Both the position numbers and the translations under genes were made by a program. Of a stretch of 64,000 nt of DNA, positions 50,491 through 62,050 are shown one piece after another. The DNA is taken from positions 434,001 through 498,000 of the forward strand of contig CALSFV010000237.1 of NCBI GenBank assembly GCA_943737045.1. The letters run 5' to 3'. The notes beneath the pieces were generated by a model. That model was not told where the DNA came from and made no database searches. It saw only the letters and a list, made by a program, of their open reading frames with translations. The stretch's first letter is position 1; the number at the start of each line of letters is the position of its first letter. The stretch comes from Parapristionchus giblindavisi (lineage: Eukaryota; Nematoda; Chromadorea; Rhabditida; Diplogasteridae).

Positions 50491-53057
50491 ATGTCAAACT
50501 GTAATGCTGTGTTGATTCCACAATGCAATAAGTACAAAAGTAGCTTTCACTCTGATAAGACCAAAACAATACCTGCAATGAAAAAATTTCTGCTAAACCC
50601 AGCATGTCATATACCAAACGAAAGAGCAAAAAATTCTGAGTATTTTGCACGTTCCCATGTTGAACAACGGCCACTTCAGCCGAATTAACAAAATTGAATT
50701 ATGCTTTTTTGGCAATAAAGAATTCGTGTCAAGTTAATATATTATCGAATCTTATCGTAGCATATACCACGTGAAAGAGCAAAAAATTCTGAATAATCTA
50801 CACTTCAGTTCATGTCAAACTGTAATGCTGTGTTGATTCCACAATGCAATAAGTACAAAAGTAGCTTTCACTCTGATAAGACCAAAACAATACCTGAAAT
50901 GAAAAATTTTCTGCTAAACCCAGCGTGTCATATACCAAACGAAAGAGCAATAAATTCTGAGTATTTTGCACGTTCCCATGTTGAACAACGGCCACTTCAG
51001 CCGAATTAACAAAATTGAATTATGCTTTTTTGGCAATAAAGAATTCGTGTCAAGTTAATATATTATCGAATCTTATCGTAGCATATACCACGTGAAAGAG
51101 CAAAAAATTCTGAATAATCTACACTTCAGTTCATGTCAAACTGTAATGCTGTGTTGATTCCACAATGCAATAAGTATAAAAGTAGCTTTCACTCTGATAA
51201 GACCAAAACAATACCTGAAATGAAAAATTTTCTGCTAAACCCAGCGTGTCATATACCAAACGAAAGAGCAATAAATTCTGAGTATTTTGCACGTTCCCAT
51301 GTTGAACAACGGCCACTTCAGCCGAATTAACAAAATTGAATTATGCTTTTTTGGCAATAAAGAATTCGTGTCAAGTTAATATATTATCGAATCTTATCGT
51401 AGCATATACCACGTGAAAGAGCAAAAAATTCTGAATAATCTACACTTCAGTTCATGTCAAACTGTAATGCTGTGTTGATTCCACAATGCAATAAGTACAA
51501 AAGTAGCTTTCACTCTGATAAGACCAAAACAATACCTGCAATGAAAAAATTTCTGCTAAACCCAGCATGTCATATACCAAACGAAAGAGCAAAAAATTCT
51601 GAGTATTTTGCACGTTCCCATGTTGAACAACGGCCACTTCAGCCGAATTAACAAAATTGAATTATGCTTTTTTGGCAATAAAGAATTCGTGTCAAGTTAA
51701 TATATTATGGAATCTTATCGTAGCATATACCACGTGAAAGAGCAAAAAATTCTGAATAATCTACACTTCAGTTCATGTCAAACTGTAATGCTGTGTTGAT
51801 TCCACAATGCAATAAGTATAAAAGTAGCTTTCACTCTGATAAGACCAAAACAATACCTGAAATGAAAAATTTTCTGCTAAACCCAGCGTGTCATATACCA
51901 AACGAAAGAGCAATAAATTCTGAGTATTTTGCACGTTCCCATGTTGAACAACGGCCACTTCAGCCGAATTAACAAAATTGAATTATGCTTTTTTGGCAAT
52001 AAAGAATTCGTGTCAAGTTAATATATTATGGAATCTTATCGTAGCATATACCACGTGAAAGAGCAAAAAATTCTGAATAATCTACACTTCAGTTCATGTC
52101 AAACTGTAATGCTGTGTTGATTCCACAATGCAATAAGTATAAAAGTAGCTTTCACTCTGATAAGACCAAAACAATACCTGAAATGAAAAATTTTCTGCTA
52201 AACCCAGCGTGTCATATACCAAACGAAAGAGCAATAAATTCTGAGTATTTTGCACGTTCCCATGTTGAACAACGGCCACTTCAGCCGAATTAACAAAATT
52301 GAATTATGCTTTTTTGGCAATAAAGAATTCGTGTCAAGTTAATATATTATCGAATCTTATCGTAGCATATACCACGTGAAAGAGCAAAAAATTCTGAATA
52401 ATCTACACTTCAGTTCATGTCAAACTGTAATGCTGTGTTGATTCCACAATGCAATAAGTACAAAAGTAGCTTTCACTCTGATAAGACCAAAACAATACCT
52501 GCAATGAAAAAATTTCTGCTAAACCCAGCATGTCATATACCAAACGAAAGAGCAAAAAATTCTGAGTATTTTGCACGTTCCCATGTTGAACAACGGCCAC
52601 TTCAGCCGAATTAACAAAATTGAATTATGCTTTTTTGGCAATAAAGAATTCGTGTCAAGTTCATATATTATGGAATCTTATCGTAGCATATACCACGTGA
52701 AAGAGCAAAAATTCTGAATAATCTACACTTCAGTTCATGTCAAACTGTAATGCTGTGTTGATTCCACAATGCAATAAGTATAAAAGTAGCTTTCACTCTG
52801 ATAAGACCAAAACAATACCTGAAATGAAAAATTTTCTGCTAAACCCAGCATGTCATATACCAAACGAAAGAGCAAAAAATTCTGAGTATTTTGCACGTTC
52901 CCATGTTGAACAACGGCCACTTCAGCCGAATTAACAAAATTGAATTATGCTTTTTTGGCAATAAAGAATTCGTGTCAAGTTAATATATTATCGAATCTTA
53001 TCGTAGCATATACCACGTGAAAGAGCAAAAAATTCTGAATAATCTACACTTCAGTTC
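50491..53057. repeat. Imperfect trimeric repeat with gcaatg units
   Basis: Units carrying cctgcaatgaaaaaattt start at 50491, 51454 and 52417, exactly 963 bp apart. Each is followed by two units, several of which have tataaaag and tattatgg. The same gcaatg unit recurs at 54021 and 57870, both times preceded by a tataaaag unit and before that by a unit with gtaatgttg and aaatcca. Confidence 0.7.
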
Positions 53058-54983
53058 ATGTCAAACTGTAATGCTGTGTTGATTCCACAATGCAATAAGT
53101 ACAAAAGTAGCTTTCACTCTGATAAGACCAAAACAATACCTGAAATGAAAAATTTTCTGCTAAACCCAGCGTGTCATATACCAAACGAAAGAGCAATAAA
53201 TTCTGAGTATTTTGCACGTTCCCATGTTGAACAACGGCCACTTCAGCCGAATTAACAAAATTGAATTATGCTTTTTTGGCAATAAAGAATTCGTGTCAAG
53301 TTAATATATTATCGAATCTTATCGTAGCATATACCACGTGAAAGAGCAAAAAATTCTGAATAATCTACACTTCAGTTCATGTCAAACTGTAATGTTGTGT
53401 TGATTCCACAATGCAATAAGTACAAAAGTAACTTTCACTCTGATAAGACCAAAACAATACCTGAAATGAAAAATTTTCTGCTAAATCCAGCGTGTCATAT
53501 ACCAAACGAAAGAGCAAAAAATTCTGAGTATTTTGCACGTTCCCATGTTGAACAACGGCCACTTCAGCCGAATTAACAAAATTGAATTATGCTTTTTTGG
53601 CAATAAAGAATTCGTGTCAAGTTAATATATTATGGAATCTTATCGTAGCATATACCACGTGAAAGAGCAAAAAATTCTGAATAATCTACACTTCAGTTCA
53701 TGTCAAACTGTAATGCTGTGTTGATTCCACAATGCAATAAGTATAAAAGTAGCTTTCACTCTGATAAGACCAAAACAATACCTGAAATGAAAAATTTTCT
53801 GCTAAACCCAGCGTGTCATATACCAAACGAAAGAGCAATAAATTCTGAGTATTTTGCACGTTCCCATGTTGAACAACGGCCACTTCAGCCGAATTAACAA
53901 AATTGAATTATGCTTTTTTGGCAATAAAGAATTCGTGTCAAGTTAATATATTATCGAATCTTATCGTAGCATATACCACGTGAAAGAGCAAAAAATTCTG
54001 AATAATCTACACTTCAGTTCATGTCAAACTGTAATGCTGTGTTGATTCCACAATGCAATAAGTACAAAAGTAGCTTTCACTCTGATAAGACCAAAACAAT
54101 ACCTGCAATGAAAAAATTTCTGCTAAACCCAGCATGTCATATACCAAACGAAAGAGCAAAAAATTCTGAGTATTTTGCACGTTCCCATGTTGAACAACGG
54201 CCACTTCAGCCGAATTAACAAAATTGAATTATGCTTTTTTGGCAATAAAGAATTCGTGTCAAGTTAATATATTATCGAATCTTATCGTAGCATATACCAC
54301 GTGAAAGAGCAAAAAATTCTGAATAATCTACACTTCAGTTCATGTCAAACTGTAATGCTGTGTTGATTCCACAATGCAATAAGTACAAAAGTAGCTTTCA
54401 CTCTGATAAGACCAAAACAATACCTGAAATGAAAAATTTTCTGCTAAACCCAGCGTGTCATATACCAAACGAAAGAGCAATAAATTCTGAGTATTTTGCA
54501 CGTTCCCATGTTGAACAACGGCCACTTCAGCCGAATTAACAAAATTGAATTATGCTTTTTTGGCAATAAAGAATTCGTGTCAAGTTAATATATTATCGAA
54601 TCTTATCGTAGCATATACCACGTGAAAGAGCAAAAAATTCTGAATAATCTACACTTCAGTTCATGTCAAACTGTAATGCTGTGTTGATTCCACAATGCAA
54701 TAAGTACAAAAGTAGCTTTCACTCTGATAAGACCAAAACAATACCTGAAATGAAAAATTTTCTGCTAAACCCAGCGTGTCATATACCAAACGAAAGAGCA
54801 AAAAATTCTGAGTATTTTGCACGTTCCCATGTTGAACAACGGCCACTTCAGCCGAATTAACAAAATTGAATTATGCTTTTTTGGCAATAAAGAATTCGTG
54901 TCAAGTTAATATATTATCGAATCTTATCGTAGCATATACCACGTGAAAGAGCAAAAAATTCTGAATAATCTACACTTCAGTTC

Positions 54984-56906
54984 ATGTCAAACTGTAATGC
55001 TGTGTTGATTCCACAATGCAATAAGTACAAAAGTAGCTTTCACTCTGATAAGACCAAAACAATACCTGAAATGAAAAATTTTCTGCTAAACCCAGCGTGT
55101 CATATACCAAACGAAAGAGCAATAAATTCTGAGTATTTTGCACGTTCCCATGTTGAACAACGGCCACTTCAGCCGAATTAACAAAATTGAATTATGCTTT
55201 TTTGGCAATAAAGAATTCGTGTCAAGTTAATATATTATCGAATCTTATCGTAGCATATACCACGTGAAAGAGCAAAAAATTCTGAATAATCTACACATCA
55301 GTTCATGTCAAACTGTAATGCTGTGTTGATTCCACAATGCGATAAGTACAAAAGTAGCTTTCACTCTGATAAGACCAAAACAATACCTGAAATGAAAAAT
55401 TTTCTGCTAAACCCAGCGTGTCATATACCAAACGAAAGAGCAAAAAATTCTGAGGATTTTGCACGTTCCCATGTTGAACAACGGCCACTTCAGCCGAATT
55501 AACAAAATTGAATTATGCTTTTTTGGCAATAAAGAATTCGTGTCAAGTTAATATATTATCGAATCTTATCGTAGCATATACCACGTGAAAGAGCAAAAAT
55601 TCTGAATAATCTACACTTCAGTTCATGTCAAACTGTAATGCTGTGTTGATTCCACAATGCAATAAGTACAAAAGTAGCTTTCACTCTGATAAGACCAAAA
55701 CAATACCTGAAATGAAAAATTTTCTGCTAAACCCAGCATGTCATATACCAAACGAAAGAGCAAAAAATTCTGAGTATTTTGCACGTTCCCATGTTGAACA
55801 ACGGCCACTTCAGCCGAATTAACAAAATTGAATTATGCTTTTTTGGCAATAAAGAATTCGTGTCAAGTTAATATATTATCGAATCTTATCGTAGCATATA
55901 CCACGTGAAAGAGCAAAAAATTCTGAATAATCTACACTTCAGTTCATGTCAAACTGTAATGCTGTGTTGATTCCACAATGCAATAAGTACAAAAGTAGCT
56001 TTCACTCTGATAAGACCAAAACAATACCTGAAATGAAAAATTTTCTGCTAAACCCAGCGTGTCATATACCAAACGAAAGAGCAATAAATTCTGAGTATTT
56101 TGCACGTTCCCATGTTGAACAACGGCCACTTCAGCCGAATTAACAAAATTGAATTATGCTTTTTTGGCAATAAAGAATTCGTGTCAAGTTAATATATTAT
56201 CGAATCTTATCGTAGCATATACCACGTGAAAGAGCAAAAAATTCTGAATAATCTACACATCAGTTCATGTCAAACTGTAATGCTGTGTTGATTCCACAAT
56301 GCGATAAGTACAAAAGTAGCTTTCACTCTGATAAGACCAAAACAATACCTGAAATGAAAAATTTTCTGCTAAACCCAGCGTGTCATATACCAAACGAAAG
56401 AGCAAAAAATTCTGAGGATTTTGCACGTTCCCATGTTGAACAACGGCCACTTCAGCCGAATTAACAAAATTGAATTATGCTTTTTTGGCAATAAAGAATT
56501 CGTGTCAAGTTAATATATTATCGAATCTTATCGTAGCATATACCACGTGAAAGAGCAAAAATTCTGAATAATCTACACTTCAGTTCATGTCAAACTGTAA
56601 TGCTGTGTTGATTCCACAATGCAATAAGTACAAAAGTAGCTTTCACTCTGATAAGACCAAAACAATACCTGAAATGAAAAATTTTCTGCTAAACCCAGCA
56701 TGTCATATACCAAACGAAAGAGCAAAAAATTCTGAGTATTTTGCACGTTCCCATGTTGAACAACGGCCACTTCAGCCGAATTAACAAAATTGAATTATGC
56801 TTTTTTGGCAATAAAGAATTCGTGTCAAGTTAATATATTATCGAATCTTATCGTAGCATATACCACGTGAAAGAGCAAAAATTCTGAATAATCTACACTT
56901 CAGTTC
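54984..56906. repeat. Trimeric repeat, A-D-C order with acatcag
   Basis: The three-unit order caataaat, then acatcag with gcgata and gaggatt, then a 5-A tract with gcatg is repeated from 54984 and 55946, 962 bp apart. It resembles the trimer at 28679 but carries the acatcag marker, so it was probably amplified separately. Confidence 0.7.
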
Positions 56907-58190
56907 ATGTCAAACTGTAATGCTGTGTTGATTCCACAATGCAATAAGTACAAAAGTAGCTTTCACTCTGATAAGACCAAAACAATACCTGAAATGAAAA
57001 ATTTTCTGCTAAACCCAGCGTGTCATATACCAAACGAAAGAGCAATAAATTCTGAGTATTTTGCACGTTCCCATGTTGAACAACGGCAACTTCAGCCGAA
57101 TTAACAAAATTGAATTATGCTTTTTTGGCAATAAAGAATTCGTGTCAAGTTAATATATTATCGAATCTTATCGTAGCATATACCACGTGAAAGAGCAAAA
57201 AATTCTGAATAATCTACACTTCAGTTCATGTCAAACTGTAATGTTGTGTTGATTCCACAATGCAATAAGTACAAAAGTAACTTTCACTCTGATAAGACCA
57301 AAACAATACCTGAAATGAAAAATTTTCTGCTAAATCCAGCGTGTCATATACCAAACGAAAGAGCAAAAAATTCTGAGTATTTTGCACGTTCCCATGTTGA
57401 ACAACGGCCACTTCAGCCGAATTAACAAAATTGAATTATGCTTTTTTGGCAATAAAGAATTCGTGTCAATTTAATATATTATGGAATCTTATCGTAGCAT
57501 ATACCACGTGAAAGAGCAAAAAATTCTGAATAATCTACACTTCAGTTCATGTCAAACTGTAATGCTGTGTTGATTCCACAATGCAATAAGTATAAAAGTA
57601 GCTTTCACTCTGATAAGACCAAAACAATACCTGAAATGAAAAATTTTCTGCTAAACCCAGCGTGTCATATACCAAACGAAAGAGCAATAAATTCTGAGTA
57701 TTTTGCACGTTCCCATGTTGAACAACGGCCACTTCAGCCGAATTAACAAAATTGAATTATGCTTTTTTGGCAATAAAGAATTCGTGTCAAGTTAATATAT
57801 TATCGAATCTTATCGTAGCATATACCACGTGAAAGAGCAAAAAATTCTGAATAATCTACACTTCAGTTCATGTCAAACTGTAATGCTGTGTTGATTCCAC
57901 AATGCAATAAGTACAAAAGTAGCTTTCACTCTGATAAGACCAAAACAATACCTGCAATGAAAAAATTTCTGCTAAACCCAGCATGTCATATACCAAACGA
58001 AAGAGCAAAAAATTCTGAGTATTTTGCACGTTCCCATGTTGAACAACGGCCACTTCAGCCGAATTAACAAAATTGAATTATGCTTTTTTGGCAATAAAGA
58101 ATTCGTGTCAAGTTAATATATTATCGAATCTTATCGTAGCATATACCACGTGAAAGAGCAAAAAATTCTGAATAATCTACACTTCAGTTC

Positions 58191-60115
58191 ATGTCAAACT
58201 GTAATGCTGTGTTGATTCCACAATGCAATAAGTACAAAAGTAGCTTTCACTCTGATAAGACCAAAACAATACCTGAAATGAAAAATTTTCTGCTAAACCC
58301 AGCGTGTCATATACCAAACGAAAGAGCAAAAAATTCTGAGGATTTTGCACGTTCCCATGTTGAACAACGGCCACTTCAGCCGAATTAACAAAATTGAATT
58401 ATGCTTTTTTGGCAATAAAGAATTCGTGTCAAGTTAATATATTATCGAATCTTATCGTAGCATATACCACGTGAAAGAGCAAAAATTCTGAATAATCTAC
58501 ACTTCAGTTCATGTCAAACTGTAATGCTGTGTTGATTCCACAATGCAATAAGTACAAAAGTAGCTTTCACTCTGATAAGACCAAAACAATACCTGAAATG
58601 AAAAATTTTCTGCTAAACCCAGCATGTCATATACCAAACGAAAGAGCAAAAAATTCTGAGTATTTTGCACGTTCCCATGTTGAACAACGGCCACTTCAGC
58701 CGAATTAACAAAATTGAATTATGCTTTTTTGGCAATAAAGAATTCGTGTCAAGTTAATATATTATCGAATCTTATCGTAGCATATACCACGTGAAAGAGC
58801 AAAAAATTCTGAATAATCTACACTTCAGTTCATGTCAAACTGTAATGCTGTGTTGATTCCACAATGCGATAAGTACAAAAGTAGCTTTCACTCTGATAAG
58901 ACCAAAACAATACCTGAAATGAAAAATTTTCTGCTAAACCCAGCGTGTCATATACCAAACGAAAGAGCAAAAAATTCTGAGGATTTTGCACGTTCCCATG
59001 TTGAACAACGGCCACTTCAGCCGAATTAACAAAATTGAATTATGCTTTTTTTGGCAATAAAGAATTCGTGTCAAGTTAATATATTATCGAATCTTATCGT
59101 AGCATATACCACGTGAAAGAGCAAAAATTCTGAATAATCTACACTTCAGTTCATGTCAAACTGTAATGCTGTGTTGATTCCACAATGCAATAAGTACAAA
59201 AGTAGCTTTCACTCTGATAAGACCAAAACAATACCTGAAATGAAAAATTTTCTGCTAAACCCAGCATGTCATATACCAAACGAAAGAGCAAAAAATTCTG
59301 AGTATTTTGCACGTTCCCATGTTGAACAACGGCCACTTCAGCCGAATTAACAAAATTGAATTATGCTTTTTTGGCAATAAAGAATTCGTGTCAAGTTAAT
59401 ATATTATCGAATCTTATCGTAGCATATACCACGTGAAAGAGCAAAAAATTCTGAATAATCTACACTTCAGTTCATGTCAAACTGTAATGCTGTGTTGATT
59501 CCACAATGCGATAAGTACAAAAGTAGCTTTCACTCTGATAAGACCAAAACAATACCTGAAATGAAAAATTTTCTGCTAAACCCAGCGTGTCATATACCAA
59601 ACGAAAGAGCAAAAAATTCTGAGGATTTTGCACGTTCCCATGTTGAACAACGGCCACTTCAGCCGAATTAACAAAATTGAATTATGCTTTTTTTGGCAAT
59701 AAAGAATTCGTGTCAAGTTAATATATTATCGAATCTTATCGTAGCATATACCACGTGAAAGAGCAAAAATTCTGAATAATCTACACTTCAGTTCATGTCA
59801 AACTGTAATGCTGTGTTGATTCCACAATGCAATAAGTACAAAAGTAGCTTTCACTCTGATAAGACCAAAACAATACCTGAAATGAAAAATTTTCTGCTAA
59901 ACCCAGCATGTCATATACCAAACGAAAGAGCAAAAAATTCTGAGTATTTTGCACGTTCCCATGTTGAACAACGGCCACTTCAGCCGAATTAACAAAATTG
60001 AATTATGCTTTTTTGGCAATAAAGAATTCGTGTCAAGTTAATATATTATCGAATCTTATCGTAGCATATACCACGTGAAAGAGCAAAAAATTCTGAATAA
60101 TCTACACTTCAGTTC
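58191..60115. repeat. Dimeric repeat of D and C units with T7 tracts
   Basis: D and C units alternate three times (58191/58511, 58832/59153, 59474/59795), with dimer periods of 641 and 642 bp. The last two D units share a T7 run (near 59046 and 59688) instead of T6, which identifies one as a copy of the other. Confidence 0.7.
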
Positions 60116-61399
60116 ATGTCAAACTGTAATGCTGTGTTGATTCCACAATGCAATAAGTACAAAAGTAGCTTTCACTCTGATAAGACCAAAACAATACCTG
60201 AAATGAAAAATTTTCTGCTAAACCCAGCATGTCATATACCAAACGAAAGAGCAAAAAATTCTGAGTATTTTGCATGTTCCCATGTTGAACAACGGCCACT
60301 TCAGCCGAATTAACAAAATTGAATTATGCTTTTTTGGCAATAAAGAATTCGTGTCAAGTTAATATATTATCGAATCTTACCGTAGCATATACCACGTGAA
60401 AGAGCAAAAAATTCTGAATAATCTACAATTCAGTTCATGTCAAACTGTAATGCTGTGTTGATTCCACAATGCAATAAGTACAAAAGTAGCTTTCACTCTG
60501 ATAAAACCAAAACAATACCTGAGATGAAAAATTTTCTGCTAAACCCAGCGTGACATATACCAAACGAAAGAGCAAAAAATTCTGAGTATTTTGCACATTC
60601 CCATGTTGAACAACGGCCACTTCAGCCGAATTAACAAAATTGAATTATGCTTTTTTGGCAATAAAGAATTCGTGTCAAGTTAATATATTATCGAATCTTA
60701 TCTTAGCATATACCACGTGAAAGAGCAAAAAATTCTGAATAATCTACACTTCAGTTCATGTCAAACTGTAATGCTGTGTTGATTCCACAATGCAATAAGT
60801 ACAAAAGTAGCTTTCACTCTGATAAGACCAAAACAATACCTGAAATGAAAAATTTTCTGCTAAACCCAGCGTGTCATATACCAAACGAAAGAGCAAAAAA
60901 TTCTGAGTATTTTGCACGTTCCCATGTTGAACAACGGCCACTTCAGCCGAATTAACAAAATTGAATTATGCTTTTTTGGCAATAAAGAATTCGTGTCAAG
61001 TTAATATATTATCGAATCTTATCGTAGCATATACCACGTGAAAGAGCAAAAAATTCTGAATAATCTACACTTCAGTTCATGTCAAACTGTAATGCTGTGT
61101 TGATTCCACAATGCAATAAGTACAAAAGTAGCTTTCACTCTGATAAGACCAAAACAATACCTGAAATGAAAAATTTTCTGCTAAACCCAGCGTGTCATAT
61201 ACCACACGAAAGAGCAAAAAATTCTGAGTATTTTGCACGTTCCCATGTTGAACAACGGCCACTTCAGCCGAATTAACAAAATTGAATTATGCTTTTTTGG
61301 CAATAAAGAATTCGTGTCAAGTTAATATATTATCGAATCTTATCGTAGCATATACCACGTGAAAGAGCAAAAAATTCTGAATAATCCACACTTCAGTTC

Positions 61400-61728
61400 A
61401 TGTCAAACTGTAATGCTGTGTTGATTCCACAATGCAATAAGTACAAAAGTAGCTTTCACTCTGATAAGACCAAAACAATACCTGAAATGAAAAATTTTCT
61501 GCTAAACCCAGCGTGTCATATACCAAACGAAAGAGCAAAAAATTCTGAGTATTTTGCACGTTCCCATGTTGAACGTTCCCATGTTGGCCACTTCAGCCGA
61601 ATTAACAAAATTGAATTATGCTTTTTTGGCAATAAAGAATTCGTGTCAAGTTAATATATTATCGAATCTTATCGTAGCATATACCACGTGAAAGAGCAAA
61701 AAATTCTGAATAATCTACACTTCAGTTC
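61400..61728. repeat. 329-bp unit with a local duplication
   Basis: The normal cccatgttgaacaacggccac is replaced so that gttcccatgttg occurs twice (about 61560-61586), a net gain of 8 bases. It is the only unit of this length in the window. The + frame is shifted and runs on to 61654. The event looks like replication slippage or a repair-associated copy. Confidence 0.85.
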
Positions 61729-62050
61729 ATGTCAAACTGTAGTCTTGCGTTGATTCCACAATGCCCAAAGTACAAAAGTAGCTTTCACTCTGATAAGACC
61801 AAAACAATACCTGAAATGAAAAATTTTCTGCTAAACCCAGCGTTTCATATAACAAACGAAAGAGCAAAAAATTCTGAGTATTTTGCACGTTCCCATGTTG
61901 AACAACGGCCACTTTAGCCGAATTAACAAAATTGAATTATACTTTTTTTGGCAATAAAGAATTCGTGTCAAGTTAATATATTATCGAATCTTATCGTAGC
62001 ATATACCACGTGAAAGAGCAAAAAATTCTGAATAATCTACACTTCAGTTC
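61729..62050. repeat. Most divergent unit in the array
   Basis: Clustered changes include gtagtcttgcgttg for gtaatgctgtgttg, tgcccaaag for tgcaataag, gtttcatataac for gtgtcatatacc, ctttagcc for cttcagcc, and a T7 tract after atac. It lies next to the 329-bp unit. Together they suggest that homogenisation is weaker here. Confidence 0.8.
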
